Shown piece by piece: positions 1 to 9,209 of a stretch of 44,918 bases of DNA. Under the pieces are notes generated by a model. That model worked only from the letters and a program-made list of their open reading frames with translations, was not told where the DNA came from and did no database searches. Both the position numbers and the translations under genes were made by a program. The stretch comes from Cladosporium sp. IMV 00045 (lineage: Eukaryota > Ascomycota > Dothideomycetes > Cladosporiales > Cladosporiaceae). Numbering within the stretch: position 1 is the stretch's first letter; the number at the start of each line of letters is the position of its first letter. The stretch covers positions 47,981-92,898 of the forward strand of contig MSJI02000025.1 in NCBI GenBank assembly GCA_001931905.2, in the 5' to 3' direction.

Positions 1-1864
1 CCTTTGGCACCCTGGAACCTGATCTGCAATGCGGTCGGCTTCAAGAGACGCTTCGTGCCGTAGACTCTCCACACTTTCCTCAAGAGCTCGCGAGAGATGG
101 TGCCAACACCATCGGCGAAATCATAGCCATTGCGTGTGATGCTATCCAGTTGAACCACGCTGGAAGGTTCGACGTCGACGGTTTCGTTGGTGTCAGTGAA
201 GTTCTGACCGATTCGAGCAGCGCACTTTGCCGGAGTCCGAATGTGCATGAAGTCACCCAACCTGCTGATGACGTTAGGCGCGTAGTTGAGGGTTCCTCGG
301 AAAAAGATAGGAGCCATGAACCAGCACGAGACCTTGAGCTCGAATGCCAGAGTGCGAGAAACCGAGGAAGTCGAAACCCCTCCCTGCGATGATGATACTC
401 TGGCTGAGCACGTGCCGAAAGCGCTCATCGTAGATGGCGCGTTGTGAGGCGCGAGAGTCATGGAAAACTGGCCCGCCATCTTCATCTGTGAAAATGACTC
501 TCATGAAGAAGTCCGTGGAGTCAGCAAATGGGCGGAGCACGCGATTGGTTGGTTCGGGATCAGGGCCCTCCAGATACAGCCCGGTAGGTGTAACAAGAAC
601 CCGATGGACCAAATTGATATGCTGATGCCTCTTCACGAGCTCATAAGGATTGTCATGGGCATGGCTGTCGTACGACTCCGCGAGTTCGCGTAGACTGGCT
701 TCCAATGAGGCGCTTGTGTATACGCTGTAAGTGCTTGGACCCGGCCCTGGAAGGCTTCTGGCCAATCTCGTAAGAGCATATGAGACTGAATCTGGACCCT
801 TCTGATTCCAGGCTGCCTGGGTAGCCGGCAGCAGAGCAACGACTTGTGAGGGAGGCAAGTATCCGTTTTGAGCCAGGCGGCTTAGCTGGTACCTGATCTT
901 GAATGGCATGTTGCCGTAATGTTTCGTGTCCGTGGGCAGCGTTTCCAGCTTCAACATGGCTCGCTCCAAGGGTTTTTTCGGGAATCGAAGAGTTGTTGCC
1001 ATCGTGTAGGACGCTGGCATCTTGGGGCTGCTTTAGAGGAGACTCTTGACTTTGGGCATGTCACCAGCTTCGGCAAGGCGAATCTGATATACCCTGCAAA
1101 GGCCGGTGAGACGCTGATGAGCATCATTAAGGCCCAATACGCGAGCTTTGCCAATGGGAGTTCCGCGAGCCGCCTCGGCACCGAGTGTCAAAGCACGAAG
1201 GCCAGCTTCGAGAACGTCTCTCGCCTTTTACTTCGTAAAACTTGGGATTTTGTTCCAGGGTGAAGGTGGCTGTAGGGACGGGGTAATCTGCGAGCGTGAT
1301 GCTGTCGCAAGCGAAGTAGTTCACATCCATGCGAATTTGATCGTCGCCGAAGTTGCCTAACAGCACGATCGCTTGGCCACTGCCGAATGTGACGGTACCG
1401 TCCTTGTCCAGTGTGAAGTGCGATTCGAATGCAAGGCGCTTCGATTCATCGAAATTGCACATTCCGCAACGGATTCCAGAGACTTTGAAGCGCCTGGTTT
1501 GCTTGCTGTTTTGTGGAGCTGTGATAACCTCCTTGGCCACCCGTATCGATGCTTCGTGCTGAAGGGCCCTGATATCGAACTCTTTGGGAGTTTTATGGCC
1601 GGGCTGGCAGCGCAGGCGACGACCATTGCAGTAGATTGGCTTTCGCGATTGCCGTTCCTTCGGTGCGTCTTCCGGTACGCTGTAGAAGCTGAGAAAGCGT
1701 TGGCCTGATGATCTGTCAAGCACAGTAACGAAGGCGAACGTCTTGTCGCGTGGAATCTGGCAATGGTAATCGACTATGCCGCATTCTCTGAGCGGTTGCG
1801 CGAAACAAGCCGTAAGCTGTTTGACAGTGACCGTGCTTCGGAAATTCTGGACGTAGATTTCCAT
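1..1864 (-). CDS. RNA-dependent RNA polymerase of RNA silencing, N-terminal part, frame-disrupted
   Basis: Cellular RdRP of the Sad-1/Rdp1 type, which makes double-stranded RNA for Dicer. The chosen start is the ATG at 1864, giving MEIYVQNF and an RRM-like first 75 residues. RdRP-type segments follow in order: FKVSGIRCGMCNFDES, TLEQNPKFYEVK, PFKIRYQLSRLAQNGYLPP, HRVLVTPTGLYLEGPDPE, FDFLGFSHSGIRAQ, SCWFMAPIFFRGTLNYAPN and DGVGTIS. The reading frame changes by one extra base near 1224-1225 and again near 332-333, and an in-frame TAA lies at 1033-1035. No intron explains these breaks: the only candidate (62 nt, ending TAAAG at 1033) does not restore the frame. The catalytic DxDGD region lies beyond the left edge. 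The gene diverges from VPS51. The family is clear; whether the gene works is not. The breaks could be decay or assembly errors. Confidence 0.85.
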
Positions 1865-2680
1865 GGCGAATACTTGAGAGCAATCTGCGGATGAATGTGA
1901 TGGAGATGCGGTGCGGTGTTGCTGTGGCGTTGAATGCTTTGCTTTGCGACGTCGAGCGTGGTGAGTTGCAAATGGCGAGGAAGAGTAATCGGGTGTTTTG
2001 TTGTTTGTGAAGGGAGAGTGTGGCGTTGTGAACAAGTCAGGAAGGAGCGACCCAGCCGCTGTAGGCAGCGATGCACCTCCACTCCACTACCAGATGCAAA
2101 CTCGGGAAAGGTACCAATGAGAGAGCCAATGGTTACGAAATCAGTAAAGTGAGGTCTGCGCAAGAACTCACCGTGTAAAGCCTCTCTCAGACATCGAATC
2201 TATCACAAACGCAGAACGAATCTTTAGCTTACCCTGCAGTGCTACAGTCGTCTCCAAAGTGCCGGGTGTTGTGCATTGCATGCGCACGCCGCACCCTCAG
2301 ATATCTTCACATGCCAACAATCGCGTCACAGAGCCCGATGACGGATGTACGGATGGACAGTCAAAGAGACCGCCTTTGATCATGTTCCGAAAGTCAGACA
2401 TGAGGCTTGGTCCCGAGAAATTGCGCTTGCAGAATGCGAGACCTCATCAAAGCCTCCAGGAATCGAAGTTTCACCAAGAGTTCCGAGTGGTTAGCCTGCA
2501 AAAGCAGTGCGCGCAACAGGACACATGTATCTTGTTGTGAAGGTTGAACAGCAAGGGGAAGTGAGGTTTGACCTGACGTCTTGCCTCTGGCTGCTAGCCC
2601 GCATTCGGACGTCACCGCTGTCACATGTGTTTACATGTACTTTCCAGTACAATTATGAAACTGCCAAACATACTCCAACA
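1865..2680. promoter_or_regulatory. Divergent intergenic region between RdRP and VPS51
   Basis: About 0.8 kb between two divergent start codons, so it should hold both promoters and 5' leaders. No conserved gene, tRNA or repeat is visible. The short open frames here lack any recognisable domain. Confidence 0.5.
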
Positions 2681-3457
2681 ATGTCGACCATAGCCTCCCC
2701 TCGACCCTCAATCGCCCTCTCCTCAAGACGAACATCCACCTCCACCGACCGCTCCGTCTCCGCGACCCGCCAACCCACAGGCCCAGCGCCAGGGCACCAG
2801 CGCCGCAACCGAGCAGCACTGCGCGACTATTACGGACTGAAAGCTGGAAATACAGAAGAGAACGGCAGCAAAGATGTCCCATCCACACCCACTCTCGACC
2901 CCGAACTCGAAAGCGAGCTGGACAAACCCGGCTTCAACCCAGAGCAATACGTCAAAGACATCCTTTCCAAAGAAGGGCTGGAAGGCGTGATGCGAGTGGA
3001 AGCCGGGCTGGTGAGCGAGATCCGCACACTGGACGGAGAGAAAAAGGCGCTGGTGTACGACAACTACTCGAAGTTGATCGCGGCGACGGACACCATCCGC
3101 AAGATGCGCACGAATATGGATCCCCTGAGTCCGACTACGGCGACGCTCACGCCGGCGATTGGGCATATTGCCGAGACGGCGGAGGCGCTTTCGGAGTCAT
3201 TGAGGAGGCAGCATGGTGAAGGAAGTGGTGGGGTTGGGAATTCTGGAGCGAGGAAAAGGAGAGAGCAGCGGGAGACGGTTAAGTGGGTGCTCGATGCGCC
3301 GAGTCGGCTGCGGAAGCTTGTTGAGGATGATCAGAGGGAGCAGGCTGTGGAGGAGTGGAGGAAGGTTTCTGCCCTGCTCGACAAGTGGGAGGGAGTATCT
3401 GGTGTTGAAAAGGTGCGCAAGAGCTGCACGGAAATCATGGGAGGGAGCGGCGCGTGA
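2681..3457 (+). CDS. VPS51: Vps51, GARP tethering complex subunit
   Basis: Single-exon gene of 258 residues. Vps51 is the small subunit of the GARP complex, which tethers endosome-derived vesicles at the trans-Golgi; in yeast it also binds the SNARE Tlg1. A Ser/Thr/Pro/Arg-rich N-terminus (residues 1-45) precedes ALRDYYGLK, then the Vps51 core GFNPEQYVKDILSKEGLEG, VMRVEAGLVSEIRTLDGEK, KALVYDNYSKLIAATDTI and RKMRTNMDPL (about residues 85-160). A basic linker and a C-terminal helix (residues 200-258) follow. The length suits the short filamentous-ascomycete form. I chose the ATG at 2681 because the upstream in-frame sequence is not conserved-looking and has no nearer ATG. Confidence 0.9.
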   Translation: MSTIASPRPSIALSSRRTSTSTDRSVSATRQPTGPAPGHQRRNRAALRDYYGLKAGNTEENGSKDVPSTPTLDPELESELDKPGFNPEQYVKDILSKEGLEGVMRVEAGLVSEIRTLDGEKKALVYDNYSKLIAATDTIRKMRTNMDPLSPTTATLTPAIGHIAETAEALSESLRRQHGEGSGGVGNSGARKRREQRETVKWVLDAPSRLRKLVEDDQREQAVEEWRKVSALLDKWEGVSGVEKVRKSCTEIMGGSGA

Positions 3458-3567
3458 GAGCAGACTTGCTTGTTTGATGCGAACGCAGCACCCGAATCAT
3501 CCCTCCAAAAGCCAGCATCCAACTCCCAAGTTAAAAACAAGCCGCGCAACCACAGACAGGAGGTGGG

Positions 3568-3841
3568 ATGTCCTCCAGCACATCACGCAGCCACCGCAGC
3601 TCGCACTACCAACCCCGTCAGCCCAGAGAGAGCCGCGCAACCACCTCACACGACGCCCAAAAGCTCTCCCTCCAGCCGAACTGCTTAACGGCCGCAGTCG
3701 AGCACTTTCCCATCGCCTCCAGCACCTCAAGCAAGCCCGAAGAAGCAAAAGCAGCAAGAGATCGGGGCGTATGGACATCTGGCAGCCCTGCGTGATAGTC
3801 CGCCAAAGGGGCGAACGCGAGTCTACATCAGCGCCGCTTGA
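3568..3841 (+). CDS. Possible small basic/Ser-rich protein (about 90 aa), frame broken once
   Basis: I do not recognise a family. From the ATG at 3568 the frame reads MSSSTSRSHRSSHYQPRQP, a Ser/Arg/His-rich start, then SLQPNCLTAAVEHFP and SSTSSKPEEAK. That frame then reads into nonsense and stops. The neighbouring frame, entered by ignoring one A in the AAAA run at 3747-3750, continues as EIGAYGHLAALRDSPPKG and ends RTRVYISAA before TGA at 3839-3841. The result is 90 residues. The second half has protein-like composition, and the same kind of one-base break occurs in known genes of this window. The gene would start only 110 bp after VPS51. It could equally be chance sequence in the VPS51 3' region. 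Confidence 0.33.
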
Positions 3842-5168
3842 GGGAAAGGCAGATCGCTCGTGCATATCTAGGAGGAGGACAGAGAGAGAAAGCTTACTCT
3901 GCCAGCTGCCATGTAGCTTAATCCGAATGTCTTCTGTGCAGGAGGCGATGGGACAAGGCCTTTCGGTGGGTGGAAATGAATGCATACTACGAGGCTTGGA
4001 GTTGGGCGATCCAAGGGACAGCGGTAGTTGCGAGTGAGAGCCTTCTTCTTCTTGAAATACAAGCCAACTGGCAGGATCCAAAGTAGGCTCATCAATCGAA
4101 ATACCCGTAAATATACATACACCCAAAACCAGGTCACATCAACAAAAGCTCCTGCCAAACGTTCGACACAGGCCCACACAAGCAAAAGACAGCCGAAAAT
4201 CGAAAAGATGTATACATACAGCACACTACAGCAAAATCTCCTTCGGCCTTCGGCGCGCGTGCGCGCGTACAGTACATACCCTTCCCACCTGTCAATGTTG
4301 TCGTCCCACCACACTCACAGACACATGCCCGTTCACATTTCCATTTCCATAGCCAATAAAAAAAAAAAAAAAAAGCAAAGGCAAAGAAACCCTCGTTCCT
4401 TTCCATCCGTTCAGAGTTTATCCACCCTTCTTCACATGATCTTTCAAGAAAAAAGAGAAGTGAAATCAGGAAGGTTTCTTCGAATCGATCTAGAGAGTTA
4501 AAGGACGACAGAGTAATACAAAGAAAAGAAAATACAAAGAGATATAAGAAGAAAAGGCAACGGCGGCGAGACCGGATCTTGATAAGAGAGAAAAGGAGAA
4601 ATGAAAGGGGAAAGAGCAAAGACCCAGAGACGCATATAACTCCGAGTCAAGTCAGGCAATCGCTTCTGCTGCTGCCGAATACCGCCGGGCTGTGGTGGGC
4701 GCTTTTACTCCTGATGTGATTTGAGGCTCGCCCCTCCGCTTTGAAAGCAAATTTGCTGAGGTAAAAAGGAAAACTTGGGGTAGGACAAAAGGAGATTGGG
4801 TGACGCCAAGGTTGCTCGTCCGGTGAGGGAGAGGTGGTGTTGTTTGGTGCCAATGTCGGAGATCGGAGGAGAATTTGAAAGAAGGAAAAGAGGTGATGAG
4901 TTTTCCTTTTTCGGTACAGTCGTTGATGAATCGTCTCGTCTTCATTCGAGGCGCGAGTGGAGCCCATGCTGGTAAAAACTTTCTTTTTTTGTGTTTTGCT
5001 TTTGATAATGTAAATTGGTGCAATAATCGTATCCTGTCCTCCGTAAGTCACTGCTGTTCTGTGCAAATCGATGGCAAAGACTTGGCAAGAGTACTAGGAA
5101 CTGTCGGGGTTGGCGACCTGTTTATCATCAGTCAGTATGTAGTCAAAGACACCATCTCTTTCGGCGAT
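3842..5168. other. Gene-free region between the VPS51 side and the WSC gene
   Basis: About 1.3 kb between convergent genes, probably mostly 3' UTR and intergenic DNA. It contains an 18-bp alternating purine-pyrimidine run (4253-4270), a 17-nt A run (4358-4374) and a purine-rich tract at about 4440-4620. I see no conserved protein or RNA gene. Confidence 0.5.
4358..4374. repeat. Poly(A) homopolymer, 17 nt
   Basis: Uninterrupted run of A following AGCCAAT, in gene-free sequence. Confidence 0.9.
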
Positions 5169-6121
5169 TCATACCCTTAATATTCTCCTCGAGTAATCTT
5201 GGTCGTCTGCAATGCTTCCTGCGGAGTTTCTCCTGCCAGCTTCGGGGTCCAGGCGTTGATCCGACATGTTGGAGTAACCAGTGTTTGGAGGCTTGCCCTC
5301 GCCAGTTGTACCACCGTGGCGCATGAAGTCGGTTACCTGCGTGCGCTTGTACTCCTCCTCGGCGGCTTTGCGTTTGCGGTGGCGCATGAAGAAGAATAGA
5401 CCAATGGCAATACCGGCGACGGCAACAACACCAACGACTACACCAGCCGCAATGCCAGCGACGTTGGGAGAAGAGCCACCGCTGTCGGATTCGGCCGAAC
5501 TTGAAGGTTCGGGAGCCTCAGTCTGCTGCTGGCTTGAGGGCATGGTGACTACGACAGTGGTGCCGGGTGCGACACTCGTCGAAACTGCCGCGGATTCGGG
5601 AGCCGCCGTTGTTGATGATGAAGCGGCTGTGGTAGATGATGATGATGATGAAGAGCTCGAGTCGTCGTAGCTGTCGACATTGTTCTTGGTTCCGCTGGTG
5701 TAAACCGACCAGAAGTTGTGTCCACCGCCTGTTGACGTGTTAGCTTCCTGGATGCAAGTTACAGGAGAAACGCGACCGGGTACTTACACATCTCGTCCTT
5801 GTAGCCATTGCAGTGCGTGTCACACTTGTCATCGGACACCTTCGAGTCCTCTGCCGGCAGCATGTCACCGCAAAAGCAGTTGCTTCCCTCGGTCAGGCCC
5901 AGAACGGCCTGGTCTTTCTTGACACATATCGGCTGGCAGAGTCCTGAGGTCTGATACATGTCCTCACCCTGGTCGGTGAGGGGTTTCGAGCTGGAGTAAC
6001 ATCCTTTGTATTCCATAGTCCGGAGGTTCTGTGCAGAAGTCGATGATATGAAGGCAGCTGAAAGCAAGAGAAGCGCGTAGGCAGCCCGTGACACGGGTCT
6101 GGGAGAGTGTGTTGATGGCAT
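5169..6121 (-). CDS. WSC-domain cell-wall stress sensor (Wsc1-like), single-pass membrane protein
   Basis: Two exons (6121-5788 and 5728-5169) with a 59-nt intron GTAAGT...ACAG containing GCTAAC; 297 residues. Wsc proteins sense wall stress at the plasma membrane and signal through Rom2/Rho1 to the cell wall integrity MAP kinase pathway. Visible parts: a signal peptide (about residues 1-30); a WSC domain starting YKGCYSSS with eight cysteines (41, 62, 66, 82, 84, 100, 104, 112); a Ser/Thr-rich stretch of about 80 residues with a long Ser run; a transmembrane helix (about 200-225); then a basic stop-transfer RHRKRKAAEEEY and a 70-residue cytoplasmic tail. The intron falls inside the last WSC cysteine codon. 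The Ser/Thr stalk is short for a Wsc sensor. Which Wsc paralogue it matches is uncertain. Confidence 0.88.
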
Positions 6122-6956
6122 GTCGGGAGCGAGCGTCGGGCTGACGCAAGGAGTGAAAGGAGAAGTGAGGGTGGGCTTGCAGGCACAAGCGAGCGGGCTC
6201 AGTCAAGGAAAAACTACAAAAGGGCGTCAGCACGTCGCTCCTGCTCAGGCGTCGTCGCAACAGTGAAGATCCAGCGGCGAGATGCGGTGATGTGATGATG
6301 CCCGGATCGTGATGGGTTTGCGGACCTTTGTTCGCGGGCTGCCAGCAGCGCACACGGTTTGACCGGGAGACAAGATTCGGTGTTGGGTCAGGTGCTTGCC
6401 TACCTGATACCAGCAGAGCAGAGCAGCGTCTGTTTTCCTGCCCGGTTGGTGGGTGTATCTGTCCCTTTCCAAGCCGTCCAATCCCACGACAACGAGAGTT
6501 GTTGATGATGATGGTGATGATGCGATCACGAGATAGCTGCTGCGATGGCGGTTCGCCGAGTACCGCACGTCTCGATGACAACCGTATCTCCCGATGCCGT
6601 GCCGGAGATGTCGATGGCGATGGCCACTGGGCGAAAGAGCATGCGAGGACCCAAGGGTGCGGTGTGGAATGCTCGCGTCGGGCGTTTCAGAGGTCGGGCG
6701 GGCGTGACCCCTTTTCCAGTCGGCGTCCGCGTGTTGTGATCGGGCGGGTGGGCGAGAGTGAGTGAAAGCACAACGATACAGTCCTAGGGCGTGAGTAGGA
6801 CGAATGTGGAGTGCGGTGGACGAGAAGCGAGCGTGAGGATGAGAAATGCTGTGTAAGGACCGTGGGTGATGGGGTTAGCACCAGGTAGTGATGGGGGATG
6901 TGTGGTGTGTGGTGGTGGTGGGCGTGGTGTGTGCGTGGGAGCAGAGTCGAGGGCTC

Positions 6957-7000
6957 TTTCCTTCTTCCCTTCCTTCCTTCCCTTCCCTTCCTTCCCTCGA
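6957..7000. repeat. Pyrimidine microsatellite (CCTT/CCCTT)n
   Basis: Imperfect tandem TTCC, CCTT and CCCTT units forming a pure C/T strand over about 45 nt, upstream of the WSC gene. Confidence 0.75.
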
Positions 7001-8658
7001 CGCCGGGAATGGGCTCAGCGCAAGCCTGTGCCTGGCTAAACAGGGGAGCTAGCGGGCACTAGGGGAAACTACTACCTAGCTCCTTCCTGCTTTCACCCAT
7101 CGAGTCTAGCTTCAGGCTCTTGAAACACACTCGCTGACGGCCATCTCCAAAGCCGCCCTTCGCTTGTGCTGTTGTCTCTGCCACGCGCTGCCACGCTCTG
7201 CAAATAACAAGAGAGCAAGACCACAATTCCCTTTCCTTCCCCTGCCTGCCACTGCTCTATGTTGAGCTTACCGCGACTGTTTGTGGCTTGATTACGTCTC
7301 TATCTATTCTCGCGTGGCCAGCCTGGATGCAACACAAGCATTCTGTCATCATCTCATCCGCATGCATATTACATGTATTTACTGTATTTACCAAGCGCAG
7401 CCACGGCAACGCTCCTATTTCATTCATCATCACTGCTGCCACGCCATGCCCTCTCAGGCTGGCTCTCACTCGCCTCTCACCCGCCTCGCTCCGCCCGCCC
7501 AGGCACGGTAAATAGCGCTCGCCCTCAACGCCGAGCGACCCGACTCACGAGCTCTGACCGGCCGGTGGTTTGCTGTCCATGTCCGGCCCTGCCCTGCCAT
7601 TTTTTCTCTCGCTGTGTAGCCTGCCCGAAATATCTCGCCATCTGTGCTATCATTTCAATCAATCCCATGTGGCGGCCATGGCATTCGATGAACAACTGTA
7701 GTGACATCTGGGCAAACACCCACCCCATTTCCATGAATGGCAACCAGCTCGCTCGTACTGCTCTGCCGTCAAGCGAGCCATTCGCCTAAAAATGCAAGCT
7801 CGCATGCTACAGCCACGCGTCTCGAGGGCCTGAACCCCCGGGGGTCCTGTTGTCTGGAGGCCTCGCTCGCCCACTTTTAAAAGACGTCTTCTCCATACGA
7901 TAGATGCGGGTGTGCAGTGCCGACTGTTGCCTGCCAGCACCAAACCGCGCGAAGCGCCTTGATGCATGAAAAACATCGGGCAAAAACACCAAGCCCAACA
8001 TGCATGCCCAAGTCTGTCTTTACCTTCCCGCAATCGCGCATAGTCTCCACACCGAAGATCTGTTCTAGTCCTCTCGGTGCTTGAATGTCTCCAACCTCCG
8101 TTATGAGAACTGCACTTTGTGATCGAATCATCAAGCATGGATGGATGAAAGTGGGCGGCGCGCGGATTCGAGCCCGGGAAATTGGGAGCAGCCCGCCCGA
8201 AAGCGTGTGCTGATGCGTGTCTCACGCGCGTATCGTTTACTTCATAAGAACCGGCTCGCAACAGCAAAGACGTTCTCGAACGCCTCAAATCTTGCAGTCT
8301 TGCAGTAGACCTCGAATCCTTTTCTCCAATTCTTAAGGCCTGCGTTCTCCACATCTCGATTATGATGATTGACGCTCGTTGGGCCTGCCGTCGCTGCCGT
8401 GTCTCTGCCATCTCTTCGTTCTGTCCTGTCCGCCAACGGCCATTCTGGACTCATCATCAATGGCCGCCTTTCGGCTGCGTCTCTTTCCATATTCCGCATC
8501 TTCCTTGCTCACTAATCCTCCCTTCAACTATTGCACAAAGTCTTCATCCCGGCCCTGCCTCCGTGTGATCTCTTCTCTGCACCATCGCGCACGGCCATAG
8601 CTAAGGCGCACACCCAACACAAGCAAACCCTGCTATAACGGGGGTACATAAGGCACCG

Positions 8659-8672
8659 CGGTTCCGGAACCG
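8659..8672. promoter_or_regulatory. Perfect palindrome CGGTTCCGGAACCG
   Basis: 14-bp perfect dyad with CGG and CCG half-sites at its ends, the geometry used by Zn2Cys6 dimers. It lies far from any mapped start codon (2.5 kb upstream of WSC), so any function is speculative. Confidence 0.25.
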
Positions 8673-9209
8673 GGCGGTCGTTCCTGGTAGGCGCGTCATG
8701 AAAGAGCCTTCCAGTCGGGGCGGTCATTAATATTGGGAAGTTCGTGGAACGAGAAAAATCTGGACACTTTCAAACTGTCCGCCATGCTGGCTGGCGTTTC
8801 ACATCGTGTAACTCCGCGATTCTGGGAGAATCGCGGGCAGTGCTGAATCATCCTCGTGCTGCACTGCTCACGTGCTTTGCTCTAGTCACGTTGCTTATTC
8901 ACTCAGCAATAGGTAGTGATGCCGTCTTTTCCGTGATGTCTCCCTTTTTCACAGGTGCACTGTGCGACGAGTGGAAGGTGGTTTGCGCTGTTAATTACTG
9001 CCGCGTGCGAAATAGGCAGGTTTTCTAGATTAACATGCACAAGGGCCCCGTCTATTCCAGAAATACGCAGTACTTTCCTGAGCACCGAGACCGCCAGGCG
9101 TGACAGATCCCGCCAAACTCCCTACTCCGAACCGCCGGTGCAAAGCCATTTACATTGCGATCTATCTAACCTTCACAGAGCGGACGACCAAGCCTCGAAT
9201 ACGTCTTCC

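Larger units (their letters stand above)
6122..9209. other. Long gene-free tract (3.1 kb) upstream of the WSC sensor
   Basis: The longest stretch without a convincing gene. It should contain the WSC promoter and leader (right of 6121) and the SGT1 3' UTR (left of 9210). It holds a pyrimidine tract of CCTT units (about 6957-7000), a 14-bp perfect palindrome (8659-8672) and an 8-bp inverted repeat GGAGCTAG/CTAGCTCC around 7047-7083. Open frames of up to 250 codons exist but have no domain, no plausible splice partners and biased composition. A non-coding RNA gene cannot be excluded. Confidence 0.5.

Noticed and set aside
973..1090. Intron removing the RdRP stop at 1033-1035
   Set aside because: A 62-nt candidate starting GTATAT and ending TAAAG has a poor acceptor and shifts into a frame that does not match the conserved downstream RdRP sequence.
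3497..4126. 209-codon minus-strand open frame and 274-codon plus-strand frame (3213-4037)
   Set aside because: Both cross or oppose the VPS51 end without any recognisable motif. Arg/Ser/Leu-rich composition is what an antisense or shifted reading gives.
8157..8180. tRNA-like B box (GATTCGAGCCC)
   Set aside because: The T-arm stem does not pair properly and no D arm, anticodon arm or acceptor stem is found at the right spacing.
7659..8411. 250-codon open frame on the minus strand in the gene-free tract
   Set aside because: No domain, odd composition with stop-free chance character, no splice signals that join it to anything, and overlapping frames of similar length.
6122..9209. Transposon or repeat relic in the long gene-free tract
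   Set aside because: No terminal repeats, no reverse transcriptase, integrase or transposase motif, and no AT-rich RIP-like block visible.
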